Notes under the pieces: generated by a model
Told to the model about the DNA's origin: nothing
What the model saw: the letters and a program-made list of their open reading frames with translations, nothing else
The model's database searches: none
Source: Allacma fusca
Taxonomy: Eukaryota; Arthropoda; Collembola; Symphypleona; Sminthuridae
Length of the DNA: 64,000 nt
Direction: 5' to 3'
Assembly (NCBI GenBank): GCA_947179485.1
Contig: OX359248.1
Location: forward strand, 2,435,501 to 2,499,500
Shown here: in pieces, positions 14,830 to 28,840 of the stretch
How the letters are laid out: the number at the start of each line of letters is the position of its first letter
Numbering within the stretch: the first letter of the stretch is position 1
Program-made: the position numbers and the translations under genes

Positions 14830-15103
14830 ACTCCCCGCTGTATGTATATTTCCCACTCTGGGACTATTGATCGGTTCACGTGGATGCGGGAGTTTGAGGT
14901 CATTGCTCTCATCGATTTCCGGGAAAGTCTTCAACTACCGGGTATTGCACTTGCCTGTCTTCCTCTCTGCTTTCTTCGCCCGTCAAACGACGACTGCTCC
15001 TACTACTATATACGCTCCTTTTTTACTACTACGTTCCCCTCACACACACACACTCTACGAGACTCCACTCTCCCGTCCGGGGTTAGGTACGTACATATGT
15101 ATC

Positions 15104-15120
15104 TACACACACACACACAC
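15104..15120 (+). repeat. (CA)n microsatellite
   Basis: CA run of about 8 units. Confidence 0.85.
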
Positions 15121-16209
15121 ATACACCGTCATGCGGAGTCTAGCCTATCACAATGGTAATATGTGCGTCAGCCTATGTATCAACTTCCCACTTTCGTTAT
15201 CATTACTTCCCCTATATCCTTTCACTATCGGAATGTCGGAATTTATAATTTATACGTTGTGGTAGAATCAAGTACATTCATCCCCGGACTCACTGAGGCG
15301 GGAGGGGAAGTAGAAGTAGCGTCGACTGAGCCCGAAACCGGAAAGACGGATATAGTTTTATCCTCATATTATTATTATCCTCGTATTTCAGAAGTAGAGG
15401 GACTTTCCAGAGTGCATTTACCTCTCTCTCTCTCTCCCTCTCTCTGTCTCTCTCTCACTCCACACTTTTTAAAAATATTTCCTTGACCATTTTATAGAGC
15501 CCACAAAACCTTTTACGTAAATGTGTGGACCATGCATTACTCTCAAGTGCTAGGACTACACTGCAACTCACTCCATTACTACAACTATTTACTTACAACT
15601 GGTCATATGATTCCAGGATAACGATTTGTAGTCTCAAATCTCTCCAGGTCTTGTACCATCTGGGGCTACGACATCAACTGTACCTAATTACATATCTTCA
15701 ACTTAAAACTTGAAGGTTGAGTTTACTTTTCCAAGGCCCTCGTCTCTCCTTCATTTATGCTAATTTTTAAATTCAACCCAGTACTTGAGCTTCGGAGGCT
15801 CTTCTGGGAAAGACAAGTTAGGGAACTTTCTTTGAGACTGACACTCAGCCCCTTCACATTTCCCTTATAATGTGGAGTCTCTCTACTCCTGTGCAGAGAC
15901 TCCCTGCCAGGAACAGTGTTCGGGAGAAGTTTCAGTGGCACTATTGCCAGAGGAACGGGAATTTGCGGAACTATCTCCACCCAAAAGTTTCAGCTACATA
16001 TGGATACCGTCAGACTGATTTGTAAGAGCATGTGTAGTTATAGGAATGCATAGGAATGTGTAGGAAGGCTATGTATAATTTTTAGGAGTGCAAATAATAT
16101 TTGATTTTTGCTCAAAGGATCAGTAGCAAATGTAATTAGTTTGTCTGTCACTCTTGACGTTTTTCCTACTTGAGAGTAACGTCGCCATTCATTATTACTT
16201 GGGATGGTT

Positions 16210-16240
16210 GGAGGGGGGAGGGGGGAGGGGGGAGGAGGAT
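16210..16240 (+). repeat. G-rich tract, (GGGGGGA)n
   Basis: Three runs of six G separated by single A, then GGAGG. A strong candidate for a G-quadruplex on the + strand. Confidence 0.85.
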
Positions 16241-19200
16241 ATAAAGCAATTCTTATATTTACAGCTTTCCTTTCCAAGTGTAAGTTCCATTATTGAAGTG
16301 AGGCTGTTATTGAAGTTAGACTCCTTCTTGGCTTCCTGTTACAGTATATATCTATACTTGACTTATTAAGGCTAAAAATAAGGAGAGGTAGAGTGTGGAG
16401 AAGGAAAGTCAAGCTGAAGAGATTTCGCATAGATATGTTTATAGGAAATTGAAAGTAAGAGTTTGTTGACACTGCATTTGCTGGAGTATTAGCATTTGGG
16501 AAGGGAACTGCCTTGCATATATAGGACTATTATTGTGAGGAGTTATTAGTACCGAAGCATATTTTTTTTACTACTAGATATTAGAATGTGAGAACTACTT
16601 CCTCCAAAAATCCCAGGACAAGTCACTTTAATAGATATATGTATGTCACTACAATGACGATATGGATAAGAGAAAATGCAAATGGTGATGGAGGTGTGTG
16701 AGTATAGACTCGAGCCCTATAGGTGGAGGGTTATCGATCGACTTGTAACTTTGTATATATGTGGCGTTAAAAAAAAATGCATGAACGCGAAAGGAGTAGT
16801 TTGTTGTATCCTACAGAGAGTGAAAAAAGCTTCCTGATTCTCTTTCTTCTTGTTATGTTTCATAGAGGTTCCCTATAGGCATGCCTTCAACTACGCACTG
16901 AAAGGTGAACTACCTCACGCACACACCTCTCCAACAAAGTAAAAGCTTAGAAACTTCAAAGTATATCTTTATTTCATCTTTCATTATAACCATAGAGAGC
17001 CTTTCCCCCCCCCTCCCCCTTTTTTTTGCAACAGATCATAAATTACTTGACTTTGATCCATGGTTCTTGTATTTTTTTTCTCATTACGCAAGAGCCATTC
17101 TCGTCCTTTGATTTCTACTCCTGAAATGTCTGTAGGTAGATATCATTCCTGACGGGGGGACAGTCCTCATGAATGCTTTATATCTTTAGAAATTTTGCTC
17201 AAACCAGCCATGTGACAGGATTACATGTGATTGGATGTAATTCCCTATAATTCTTAACCTCTCAAGTTAAATTCTATTTTAGTTCCTTAAGACTCTCCAC
17301 ATGTGAGAATTCCTGACCGTGACGAGTAGAATGTCAGAATATGTTGGAAAATACTAATTATGGCTTTCTGCAAATGTTCTATTCTCCTACGTATTTTTAT
17401 TATGATTCCCAATTTGCACTGAAGGCTCAATGGCCGGGGAAGGATGCAGTTGTGGGGATTCCTTCCCGAATTTTCATGTGCGAATGTCAGTCAATCCGGT
17501 CTCAAGTGTGCCAGGCCATGTGAAATGTAATTAATTATAGGGAAAAGAGTAGGATCGTATTTGTACATGTGTGTCGAGCGTGTCAGTTTTGGCCAGTTCA
17601 ACTATCCGTATGGTAATACTGTAGTGTCCCAATAGATAATAAGATAAAGGCTCCATATCCATCCATACGCGTCGTCTCATAAATAACACATCAGTTGATG
17701 TAGTAGAGTATTGGCCGGGGGAACCCAACATAGTTTTTAATTTATACCTATAATCACACATGTTATAAGGACAGGGACATGCATAAAACACTACACTCGA
17801 ATTCTATAAAGTAGAGAGTCATAGTCAAATATTATGTCCTGGAAGGACAAGGGAGTCTCATGTAAAAATAGGAAAAATAAAAAAAGTCTTCCCTCACGTT
17901 CCATGCCTTGTGTTTACTTTCCTCCCGGAATAGGAGCGAAGCTTGCTAAATACGGAATGATAAGTTTCCACAAGTGACCTGAAACGGCTTATACTGTAGA
18001 AATGCTTCACAGTTGAGAAATATATATAGTTTTGTCAGGAGCGTGTACATACGCTACCATGAACTGCTCACATTCCCCCTTTGCTATGTGACAATTACTT
18101 GTGATTTCTGATGTGTACTTCCCACAGATCCATGTAACTTTCTTCTTTTCATGGGATTTTAAATTCTAAGGAAAGGGAACTGATCCAAATTTCTTGAAAG
18201 CAAATCAATCATCTCCCATCCTGTAAGGACATTCCCATGAGGACTTCTATACTAGTGTGATTTTTCCTCCTGTAAAAATTTAAGAAACATAATAGCAACT
18301 TGATGTCTACAAATATAGATAGACAATTTCCTCCATTAGTTTTGACATAATGTTGAGTATTGATGACATATTGATGTTATATGAATGAATGCCAGAGTTG
18401 AGCGTAAAAATTGAGTAAACTCTATAGTAACTTTGGCCTGACATAGAATTATAAGATAAAAGTGGACCAAGGGTGCGAGGGATAAAGTGTCGTCATGTGG
18501 TCATCATCATTGTTTTTATGTATACTTTCCATATTAGCACAGATTTGTATCTTCCAATCCTACAGCATATGAAATTCCCATTGGTATTTTATACGCAAAT
18601 ATAGATTCAAAGATAGGGCCCTTTTAGCATATTTATATTGTCTGCAGTCATTATTATTTATGTCTGTGGAGCTTGTCATATATAGATATACAAACATAAT
18701 ATTTATTAGTATATGACTTGTATAGACTTATGTAGTTACTTCAAGTAATTTCCATTTCCAATGAAGATATCTCTCAGACTTGAAGCATTAATTTGGTTTT
18801 TGAGGAGATCCTATTATTTTCCATAGAAAAATCATGAATAGGAAAGTACTCTCCATTCCGAATAGACATATCTGAGTCTGATTTCTGCATAGGAAAAAAA
18901 ATAGGTGTAGTACTATTTAAGATCCTACGATAGCAGATTTGTATTTTGTGCGACAATGCAATTAAGTCTGGTAATGAATTTGTTCTATTGAATTGAATGT
19001 GGTTTGGAGGGAGGGGAAAAAAGTGCAGAGGGATTGCTCCATTGCTTACGATTACCTTACCTTACTCCCGAGCAGAGATGTTTGCGGTTGTGACATACCA
19101 CACGACATAGACCTTTTGCCTTCATACCATACTTGTCTCTGTAAATGCAAGAGCAATGAGGGATTGCAACATTTTTACTCATAATTTTTTTTTTCGCTAT

Positions 19201-19466
19201 CATTTCTACCCCATTATTATTACATTGCTCTGTTACGCATTCCCTGAACACAGGTATTCAACTTGAGTGCCAAATGCAACACCCCAGGCTCACATTTCTA
19301 ATTTTTGTTTCGTTCAGTTATTACTCAGCCACCTGACTGCGTCTATCTCTACAATTTCTGAATGCCACAATGGCTGAGAGAGGAAAAGCGAGTATTTTGT
19401 AAGAATTAAGTTCCACCGTGTGGATCCCACGGTTATTTGATTTTTTTTTCAATTTGAGTTGCACTA

Positions 19467-19502
19467 CTACACCTACTACTACTACTACTACTACTACTAC
19501 TG
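19467..19502 (+). repeat. (ACT)n trinucleotide repeat
   Basis: ACT/CTA units, about ten, with one break. Confidence 0.88.
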
Positions 19503-20299
19503 TATTGGTGCAATTACTCACACCTCATGCATGGCTTTTCTGTACCTCTGTCGCTAATTGAGAGTGCTACCTCGTCTTAATTCCTCTTTTATTGCTACAT
19601 TTAATTCAATTCTCCTTGCACTTTCCTCCCGGTCGGCACACCATTTCCTTGAGGGGATATTTTTTCTACTGGGGTGTACTTACGTTTCGGAGCCGTTGTG
19701 CTATTAAGAGATTCCGAGTATTTACAACAATAACTCCTCCATTGTTTTCCTTTTTCCCTTGCAATTATGATTTTAAACTTGCATCAACATGCATGGGCAC
19801 ATTTGAGCTGCAGTGACTGCAACCATAAATGACTCTCTTGCCGTCAGAACAATTAGCTCTAAAAGAGTCAATTATGATTCTGCTCATACTTTAATTTTTG
19901 TTCCACTTGAGCAATTTCATACTCTTTCTTTTCTCCCAGTCAGAGCCTGCCGACTTATTCCGAAAAACCATAAAATAATTATTGTAGCAAAGGGAAAAAA
20001 TGACAGAGTATTACAGTCTACATCCTTTGAAAAAAAAAATAAGTATAATAAAGTGCCCTGGGTCATTCTACTCCGTACTCTCCCTTTCGCTGGGGTCTAG
20101 TTCTAGTTCTCAAGAAGAGGTGATTGACCAAGGTGACGATCGAGGTGAAACATCTGAGCAATGTAGTTTGTTCAAGAACAAAGCATACTAAAAAAAACAT
20201 CACATTTCTATTAGGAAAATCCCGACGACTTCGTACTGAATAATAAATAACTATCAGCAATGATCATAACTCCATCCTAAAGTTGAGTTTCGAAGATTC

Positions 20300-20339
<40 letters not shown>
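20300..20339 (+). repeat. (GT)n(AT)n compound microsatellite
   Basis: About 13 GT units followed by about 6 AT units. Confidence 0.92.
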
Positions 20340-20922
20340 GAGTGTGAGTATGGAAATCAAAGGAATAAATTACAGGGTTTAGTATGTACGGGAGGGTATA
20401 GCTTCAATACACACACAAGGTGTCAAATACAACCTGATGCTGATACACTCTTGTTAATGGAACTCAGTGTGAAAAGCGAAGGCCTGATAGTGGGTAATGA
20501 TAGCATTGAATTGTGTGTGAGTAGGTAAGTACGGTCATGTTGGAGGTAGAGGGGTAGAGACATGGACTCTGAGGAGAAAAACCAGTCGTGACGTGCTAAA
20601 TGTCGGGAGTACATATGTATGACATAACTGTTGTTGGTGTAGTCACAGAACGTAAAGTCTGCGAACGGTTCTTGACTCCTTGTTTCATTTGTATGCATTC
20701 AACATATACTAATGCAGTCAGGCCTGACTCTTGTTTGTTCCTATGATGAGACGTGGAGTGTACACCTTCTATTACTACTACCCTACTGAACTGTATAGTA
20801 TATACATAGTTCCCTATAAACCCTACTTCTTCATCTACACTCCATGCTCAACTCAAATAACTACACGCATCTCGCAGAAAGTTCATTTCCATTAACATGC
20901 AAACAGGATTCACTACTTTTGC

Positions 20923-20928
<6 letters not shown>

Positions 20929-20967
<39 letters not shown>
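20929..20967 (+). repeat. (CT)n microsatellite
   Basis: Pure CT run of about 19 units, the longest CT run in the window. Confidence 0.93.
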
Positions 20968-20971
<4 letters not shown>

Positions 20972-21628
20972 CGTGTATCTTCTCTTGCCTTCCCAACTCC
21001 CAGCGTTTGGGTATAAGAGCGTCCTCAAAGAATTATAGAAAATATCCCTTTTCATGTTTTTCTCATCCAAGCTCATAAAACTTTGAGATTTCAAAGGGAG
21101 CAAGAGAACTTGAATTTTTTCCCAAATGGTAGTAGATACAAACAAGTAAAATCGCCTCCTCACCCTTGTTTTAATAACTTTGGCTTCATATTTCTGGTGG
21201 ATGGAAACTAAAAAAAGATGGTAATGAAGACGAGTGGGAGACGGAGACAGGGAACCCAAATAAACAAGTCACACATGTTTAGAGATGTATCCACAGTGGA
21301 GCCCATCAAGAGTTGGTGAATGTATGCAATTATGTAGGAAAGAAGGAGTCCCATGCATAAAACATTGACTCTTGCTTTATTGTTACATGACAGAAAGGTT
21401 CTCACATTTTATCGGAACTGATTATCATCACCCATATATTATAATGAACTGGCTTGTCCCATGCTCCTTTTTAAAATTCATTCCGTAAGTACTTGACTGT
21501 GTGGGGCTGGTGTGGTGTATAATTATAAGGAAATCTGGCTTGGATGGGTTCCGTCATTGTTAGTGTTTTTTCTATTTTTATTTTTCAAGAGTGTGTCATT
21601 CCTTGATGTATTGTTTTGCATTGATGGT

Positions 21629-21648
21629 TATGTATGTATGTATGTATG
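21629..21648 (+). repeat. (TATG)n tetranucleotide repeat
   Basis: Five TATG units. Confidence 0.85.
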
Positions 21649-21959
21649 GAGGTATCTATGGGAGTGTGTCCCTCCCTATGTCTGTCTTTAAATAAGCACT
21701 GTGTGAGAACTGGAGGTATTTATCTGTGAGAGCCCGTATCTGTGTACATAAGGAGATCAAGTTGTAGTAAACACCAGTGTAATAATTATAGTGGGGAAAC
21801 AATGTTGGCTAAGAATGTTGTTTGGATTGGGGTGACTAGAGATGAGAGTAAGCTCACGAGCATGAATCTATTTCCTACTTCTCTTCTCATAAAGAGTCTC
21901 AAGCGTAACAGGGTTACGTCAGTTTGAGGGGAAAAGGTGCAAGGGAGATATGTAAGATT

Positions 21960-21962
<3 letters not shown>

Positions 21963-21990
<28 letters not shown>
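21963..21990 (+). repeat. (GA)n microsatellite
   Basis: Pure GA run of about 14 units. Confidence 0.92.
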
Positions 21991-21995
<5 letters not shown>

Positions 21996-24900
21996 AAAAA
22001 AATGAATTGGACATGCATCAGCAATTAGGGATTTAAAAACATTTCCGATCTTTAATGACTTGATTATGTGATAGAGGTGATCGTGTAAAGGATACGGGAA
22101 TGCAAATGCTCATCACATGACCAGTAAAGGAAAAGGCGAGCAGGAGTCATGTATCTGTAGCGGTACGGGGGGAAAGACTTGAGAGACTTGAGAGAACAAG
22201 TTCATCAGCTCTGACCAAGTCAGGAGTAGCCACTATTATAACATGGGGATATACTCCATAGGACATGAAATGTCATTTTGTAATTTACTCAAAATGGAAG
22301 TGAAAGTTGAGGGTTGGTTGTTGTGCATGAAATGTTTGAACTCGTGTCTACTCGCAGTCAAGGTTCGTCACGTTGAATGACCATACGGATCTTAAAAGGT
22401 AGCTCTCAGTTCTTTGGGACTAGGGATGTGATGAGGAATTCCACTCATAACTCTGTTTGTACAGTCACTCGAGAAACGTGTGCAGGTTGGCGTGAATGAC
22501 TGTCCGGGACAAACAATGAGCCTCGTGTGGTGTCAGGAGGGCCTACTATCCCTTTTCGGGTTTCACCCTTTCCATACGATTACCATCAAGTGATGAGGCT
22601 TGGCCTTTGAGCCACACCAGAGTAGGGATACTTCATGAGTATGTCCATCTACTGTACAATATATGAGCATATATATCTTCTCCTCACTTCTTCTTGGTAT
22701 CCTTCACAAGACTTGCAAAAGGTCCATGCTCAAATGTACTGTGTTGGAAAAAAAAACCATAATTATATTTGCTTTCAATAGATTTGTCTTATATGTACCC
22801 TGTCCGTTGGTACTCTAATGTAATGGACAAGGATTTACGGCTTCTAAGGCTGCACTCCTATAACGGGACACCCACGAGTTGTTTCTATATTGAAGGTGAC
22901 AGCATAAAGGTCGGCATGGTGCAAGAGCATTTCGGGGGATTGGAGCATTTGAGCACCTGCAAAACCACTGAACTCACCCCTTAGAAATAAATATTTTGAT
23001 GGGAGGCCAGTTTCCACGCAGGTCTAGCACATCATCTGCAAGTGCTAATTACTTTTACTTTTGAAATCCGAGCTAAATATTTGCAAATGAGCTGAGGGGA
23101 ATTAGCATTTTAGGAATCACTCACAATGAGGCTAGTTCAAGGATCTATGGATTTTACTCTTACGCTACTCCTCTTGCAAGCCCCTCAATACTCATGACTA
23201 GTACCAGATAAAATATGCAAAGTTACAGTGGTTGCACACATGTGGCAAGTCTGCCTATGTACACTGTCAACTCACAATAGGGAAAAAGAGACCTGCTCTT
23301 TTTTTTTACCACTGACCGACTTTTCCTTTTGGCACTCTGGAAAATTCCTTTGCATCATTTATTTTCTAAACTTGAGCAGGTAGAAGGAAAAAATGTAGGG
23401 TTGTCTCTACGTACACTCTCAAGACTCTGTTGATTGAGTTAGTACTCCTGATTAAACTATTTGCTCACGGGACGGCTCACAAAGGAACTTGCTTTGAGAA
23501 AGTAAAAACAAAATGAGCAAGTTTTTATGTGCAAGTTTTTGAGAGCTGCTCTTTTACTCCTCTCATATCCGGGTCCGGTGTATCGCCCAAAGCAAACATG
23601 AAAATATTTAACAATGAGATTGTGCAAAAAAACAAAATTGTTTGGGCAAAATGCTATTGAAACTTCGTGCCAGAGAAAAAAAAACCTGCAATAAACCTAC
23701 TTTGAAAGTTCAAGTATGTGAGGATTTTTACGCTCCATGTTTGTATTTATTTTTGGCCTATTTCCATTCTTCCGATTCTGATTGTAATTCCATTTGAATG
23801 TGTACAATTGATTGAAGTAGTACTTCCGCTTCCTTTAAAAAAAACCCTTCCATGGATTGTATGTTTAACTAAACTGACTATTTTTGATCATCATGGAAAT
23901 GAACTGCTCAATTTTGTATTATTTCAACGCTTGATTCCACCCGTGTGTACACAGATACATACAATTACTACCTGCCTTCCTACTATTTGCCATTTGCTTA
24001 TCATACGGACCATACTCTTACTATTGACTCTCTGAACTGTATCCGTATCTGGAGTTGCAAGTGTAGTAGAAGGTGAGTCAGAGTGTTGTCAATATATACA
24101 ATCATATATAATGGAGATAACAGTAACTCAAAAGCCAACGTTTCTGACACTACTTGGATATTCCCCTGTATAGAAATCTCCACTTCTCATCTCTTCATAA
24201 AAATTTTCTAACGTCTGCATGATCCTCATGTTGTTTTATGCCCGTCTTTATAGATTTGGATTGATTTAAACGGAAATTCTGAGTCATTTCTCAAGCTCAA
24301 ATATTCTGTGAGGTTTACACCCAAGCCATTTAGGTTTTGTAGAAAAATACATTACGTTAGACATTGTTATCATTCCACACTTGAGTTTTATCTTGACATA
24401 TGATACAGGAATTCACAACTTCACAGTCGTATGTACACAAAATTTACATAATTACTCCCAACAATTGAGGAATCCAATGGAGCATAATTTGAGACAGAGT
24501 CATGAGTAGGACATGATACTTTTCCTTTGAAGATGCATTCGTGCTGCTTGAGTTGAGGTTATTATAAAATTGATCAAGTCATGAATTCCCTTTGATGGAC
24601 ACGGGGAGTTTAAAGTTGGTTGTTGCACTATTATACTTGAGAAGTTGTCCATGACTCCTTGCACATACACATGGTCAGTCATCAGAGTTAACAAGAGAAG
24701 GTAATAGGAGGATTTATGTGCTCATATGTCATATAATAAGCAGTGTATGCACATAACTATGGGGATGGATGGTGTGAGTATTTGTACATATGTGAACGTG
24801 TGTGTTTGTGTGTTTAAGTTTGAGCCGGAAAGTAGACCGAAACTCCCTGGAGGTGCTCCATTGGAGGCCAGTTCATTGGCTGACACAATTCCTAGATTTA

Positions 24901-26041
24901 AAGAATACATGTAACTGCTGTTACACTGGAAAACTCTACTATTACGTTATTACGACTATGTCACGACTCCGCTAGCTATAGAAAAAATGCAGTTGCGTTT
25001 ATGTCTCGATAGACAGAAACTAGTTCGTTAGATCCTACACTCGGGGAAATAGTTACAAAGACTATAATAGATATTTAATACACATATGATTTTTTCATAG
25101 ACTGCATACCTCTCCTGTATACTAAAGTGGGGGATTGTCCTCAAAAAGGGAGCAAATCTATGTATATATTTACATTAGCGTACATATGTGATGTAGGTTG
25201 CTGAAATTGGAACTGGCAGGGAAACTACTACTGCTGAAAGGAGTCTATGTGTATAGGCAGTGTCACTCCGACTATATGGTTTATGCCAGTCCTGGCAAAA
25301 GTGATTATATGATGCTATGCATTTATGTATGCCCAGACTCATATATTTTGCTCAAACTATTAACCAAGCCTCATTCAGCTAAACCAAATATCAGAGGCAG
25401 AGATAAAATAAAGAGCGAAAGTAATGGGAATCGGGCGATAGCATGTTGACTTGCATAGTAGAATCAGATTTGGCAGAGGGAAACTGTATGAGAGGATTAT
25501 TGCTGTATTTATTACACCCATGCCCTCATGTATGTTACGTATGTATGTATGTACGTGCTGTGGACGGTAGTCTTCAAGTTGAAACAAGTTGGTGGTTACA
25601 AAGTTAACTCTAGCAGAAAAAAATTACGACGTCTCGTCTCACAAGAAACTCTATGAGGATGGTAATGTTCACTTTGTACATACACTCTTGGATTTTAGTA
25701 ATGAAATGAAAAGTTGGGAGTTTCATAATCATAAACTTGGTTTTAAGAAATTTGTATGCTCGCCTATGTATGTATGTATTGTATGTACATATCCCCTTAC
25801 TCAATGGGTCTGTAGCTCTGAGTTGGTTTCTAGTACGAGTCCTATACTCAGGACTCTTTGCAGAGACAGAGGCTACATACACATGTACATATGCATGGGA
25901 GGCTATTGTGAGTTCTGCTCGATCGTCACACTGTTTTTTTATTGATGGTGGTGCATCAACAAGGCAATTGTCGAGAGAAATGAGTGGCAGTCATGTAACT
26001 TTTTGGATGTGTTTCTGTACAAAAGTGACTTGGATGTAGTA

Positions 26042-26048
26042 TGTGTGA

Positions 26049-26079
<31 letters not shown>

Positions 26080-26106
26080 AGTGTATGTGTGTGTGTGTGT
26101 GTGTAT
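26042..26106 (+). repeat. (GT)n microsatellite, interrupted
   Basis: About 65 bp of GT units with GAGTGTAT interruptions occurring twice, suggesting partial internal duplication. Confidence 0.92.
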
Positions 26107-26449
26107 GCATTTACGTATGGAGTAATCATAATCAGTAAGGACGAACTGAGAGGCATACTTGTACATATAATTCCGAGAGCTATACAACGGCCGACTGAGG
26201 ATAGTATCAAAGCCTGACCTACTTAACGACCAGAGTTCAGTCAACCCTCGTTCACTTTGCACACTGAGTCAGTGAGTAGGTGGGGGAACTGAAGGCGAAA
26301 TAGGAGGTACTTGCATTTGAACATTGCAAGATTACATGGAATCGTAGTACATGAATGACTGGGACGACAAAAAAATTACTTATATTTTTACTATATATTG
26401 CAAGTAGTGTATGGGAGCTTTATTATTTGCAGACTATATGTATACAAAT

Positions 26450-26469
26450 ACACACACACACACACACAT
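26450..26469 (+). repeat. (CA)n microsatellite
   Basis: About nine CA units. Confidence 0.88.
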
Positions 26470-28817
26470 ACACAAGGCAGTGGATCCTTTGAGTGTGTGT
26501 AGTACACTTCTTGACGTACACTATATACTTCTCCCTGAATGACACTACTCCCTATAGATATCTATGTAGACCCAGGACTTTATAGATTTGTCTGTATGTA
26601 GTGGACTTTATTAAGTCAACGCTATACAATAGCCTTATCCTCTTTTATCTTCGCAATGTGAAAGTACAAGTTGCGAAATTATTTTTTTTGCATCCAACCA
26701 AGCCAAGGTATAGGTAGCACTTAGTTCTTTTTTTCCTTTTAGTTCAAGTTAGTTCGGCAGCATTACTGAGAGCCTCAGAGTACATACGATGACTCGCATT
26801 ATTGTATTATTATCAGAACCATGAGAGTTCGTTGCACTCCATTGTTGACTTTGACTAGGCTGACCTGAATTTTACCTCCATCCATACATCATTGTACACC
26901 TTTGGTTTTTTTTATTATGCCTATAAGTACATCCACTGCATATGCTCTTGCAACCTACAATATGTCATAGCGGACTCCTGTCATATATCTCAACACACAT
27001 ATACTCTCTCTCTCTCCACATATGAACAATTTTCCTATATCAATTTCCACCTATAAAATTATCTATAGTTAACAATATATTTAAAACATTCCCCATCCTT
27101 CAATCCCCTTGTTTTGGATAGAACGTAATAGGTGTCAGAATATTTTATAATCTAATATAGCCTTAAACATGGCAGTAAACAAGAAGCAGTTTGCATGCCA
27201 TTCGCCAGGTTCCATATTATATTGACACGCAAAACAAAAAATCTCAGGCTGGAAACATTGGAGAGCTACACATGACGTACCTATAGATATGCATTGGCCT
27301 GCTTTTGAGCTCATTGCTCCTTTTGCCTTCAGAGTCATAAGAATCCTGCTGGTAATTACCTCCTGTGCTCACTATTGGATCTTTAATCGGATACTAGCAT
27401 TCAACAACCCCTACCATCAATGATCTCTAGGCTGATTAAAATCATATGTCATGCAGCACACACACTATTTAAAAAAATATAGAGAGAGAGATATATATGT
27501 ACGTGGAATGGGACACCAGGACGGGGGTGACAACAAAAGCAACCTTGACAAGTGGTGCGAGTCGATTTGTGTCCAAGCTGTACGCTTTTAATCCATCGCT
27601 TTGCATATATATCTACAGTCGAGTAACACTGGCCTTATCTCTATTGACAAATATTACATTTTGTCTTAATCACCCAACTTGGAATCTTAATTGTGCAACT
27701 TGTCTGTCCTCTCTGACTTTAACTCCAAGGAGTTGACTCGTTTTGAAGTGTTGTCCCTCCTTTGGAAGCACACCGACGACCGTGTTCACATTTCAATGCA
27801 TTTCTCCTCATAAATTTTCTCTGGGCCCTTAACCTATGTATTGTGCATAGGGCTTTTTCTCTTTAAAAGAACATTGGCATTGCAAAATTCCCCTATGGAC
27901 TGGAACCTCCAAACCATATGTGACAGGGGAAATTGTTGTAGGTTCCTCGTTCCCAGTCAATAAGACAAATGGGTCTGAGCATTCTTGTCAATGTAATTGT
28001 CCCGTTGGAAGAAAACATTGAAAAAATGTTTTTATTTTTGAAGAACAGCATTTGAGAGGATTTATTGGGGGGTATATATTTGACAGTGTCGTGGTATCTG
28101 TATTCTGTATATTTGAACAAAACATAGGAAATGGGAGTATTGGTTTTGACAAGGTTTGATTGTTCCATGCTACAATGATTTTGAAATATAGGTTGTAGAG
28201 ACATAAGCAATTATACTGTAACCATGTGTCAACACAGGGTAAAATCCTTACATCGCTGTTGTTGATGCTGATATGGTGATGAACTATGAGGTGGTACAAG
28301 CAGGGTTTGGAGGAGCTGTTGGAGTTGGAGGAAGGAAACGAAATTCGATTAATTAGCTTATCGGTGTCAGTCTGAAAAAAATCCGTTAACCTCCGCTCTG
28401 ATTTCTTGTAACAGACTGTTAAGTCTGGGAGTCAGTGTGAGCACATCCGTATTGTTGGATAAGGGTTGATCTAGTATGTACACTTGGGTTTTAGCAGGCA
28501 TGATCCGCAACTTTACCCAACACGTGCCCTCATGCTTCATTGAATTAGGCTACTTACTCATTGTAGGTGTGAATAACGTTGGGATTTCTCATGCTTACTT
28601 TTACAAAATTTATTCTCTTCAGAGTCTTAACCATTGCATAATATTTTTTCCAATGATGAATAGCTATTGGTGATTTACTGACTGGGTAGCTCTCAGTAAT
28701 GGGATAGTATCCGCTCGTACTCATTGTCAGTCACGTTGACTCTGCATATATGCCGTCCAATTACGAAAGATACATATGGATAATAAATATATACCTTGGC
28801 TTTTTTTTCACTTTCGT

Positions 28818-28840
28818 ACACACAGACACACACACACACA
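28818..28840 (+). repeat. (CA)n microsatellite
   Basis: CA run with one GA interruption. Confidence 0.85.

Larger units (their letters stand above)
14640..15480 (+). promoter_or_regulatory. GC-richer block with (CT)n, possible promoter/5'UTR
   Basis: The interval 14690-14810 is clearly richer in C and G than the surroundings, with CGTCGGGACTGACTCCGAGG and CGCACAGACGTCGAGCCAGT. It is followed by (CT)n runs and a second GC-richer part at 15280-15350. Two overlapping frames of 159 and 183 codons cross it but are made of Ser-Leu and Thr-His runs and are not convincing proteins. An arthropod leader or promoter, perhaps another Hr4 start, would look like this. Confidence 0.25.

Noticed and set aside
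14680-15265. Overlapping frames of 159 and 183 codons
   Set aside because: Composed largely of Ser-Leu and Thr-His runs from (CT)n and (CA)n repeats, with no domain; treated as chance frames across a GC-richer block.
20861-21259. 132-codon minus-strand frame
   Set aside because: Its Arg-Glu run is the (CT)n microsatellite read on the other strand.
25939-26262. Minus-strand frames of 84 and 107 codons rich in Thr-His
   Set aside because: They translate the (GT)n microsatellite at 26042-26106.
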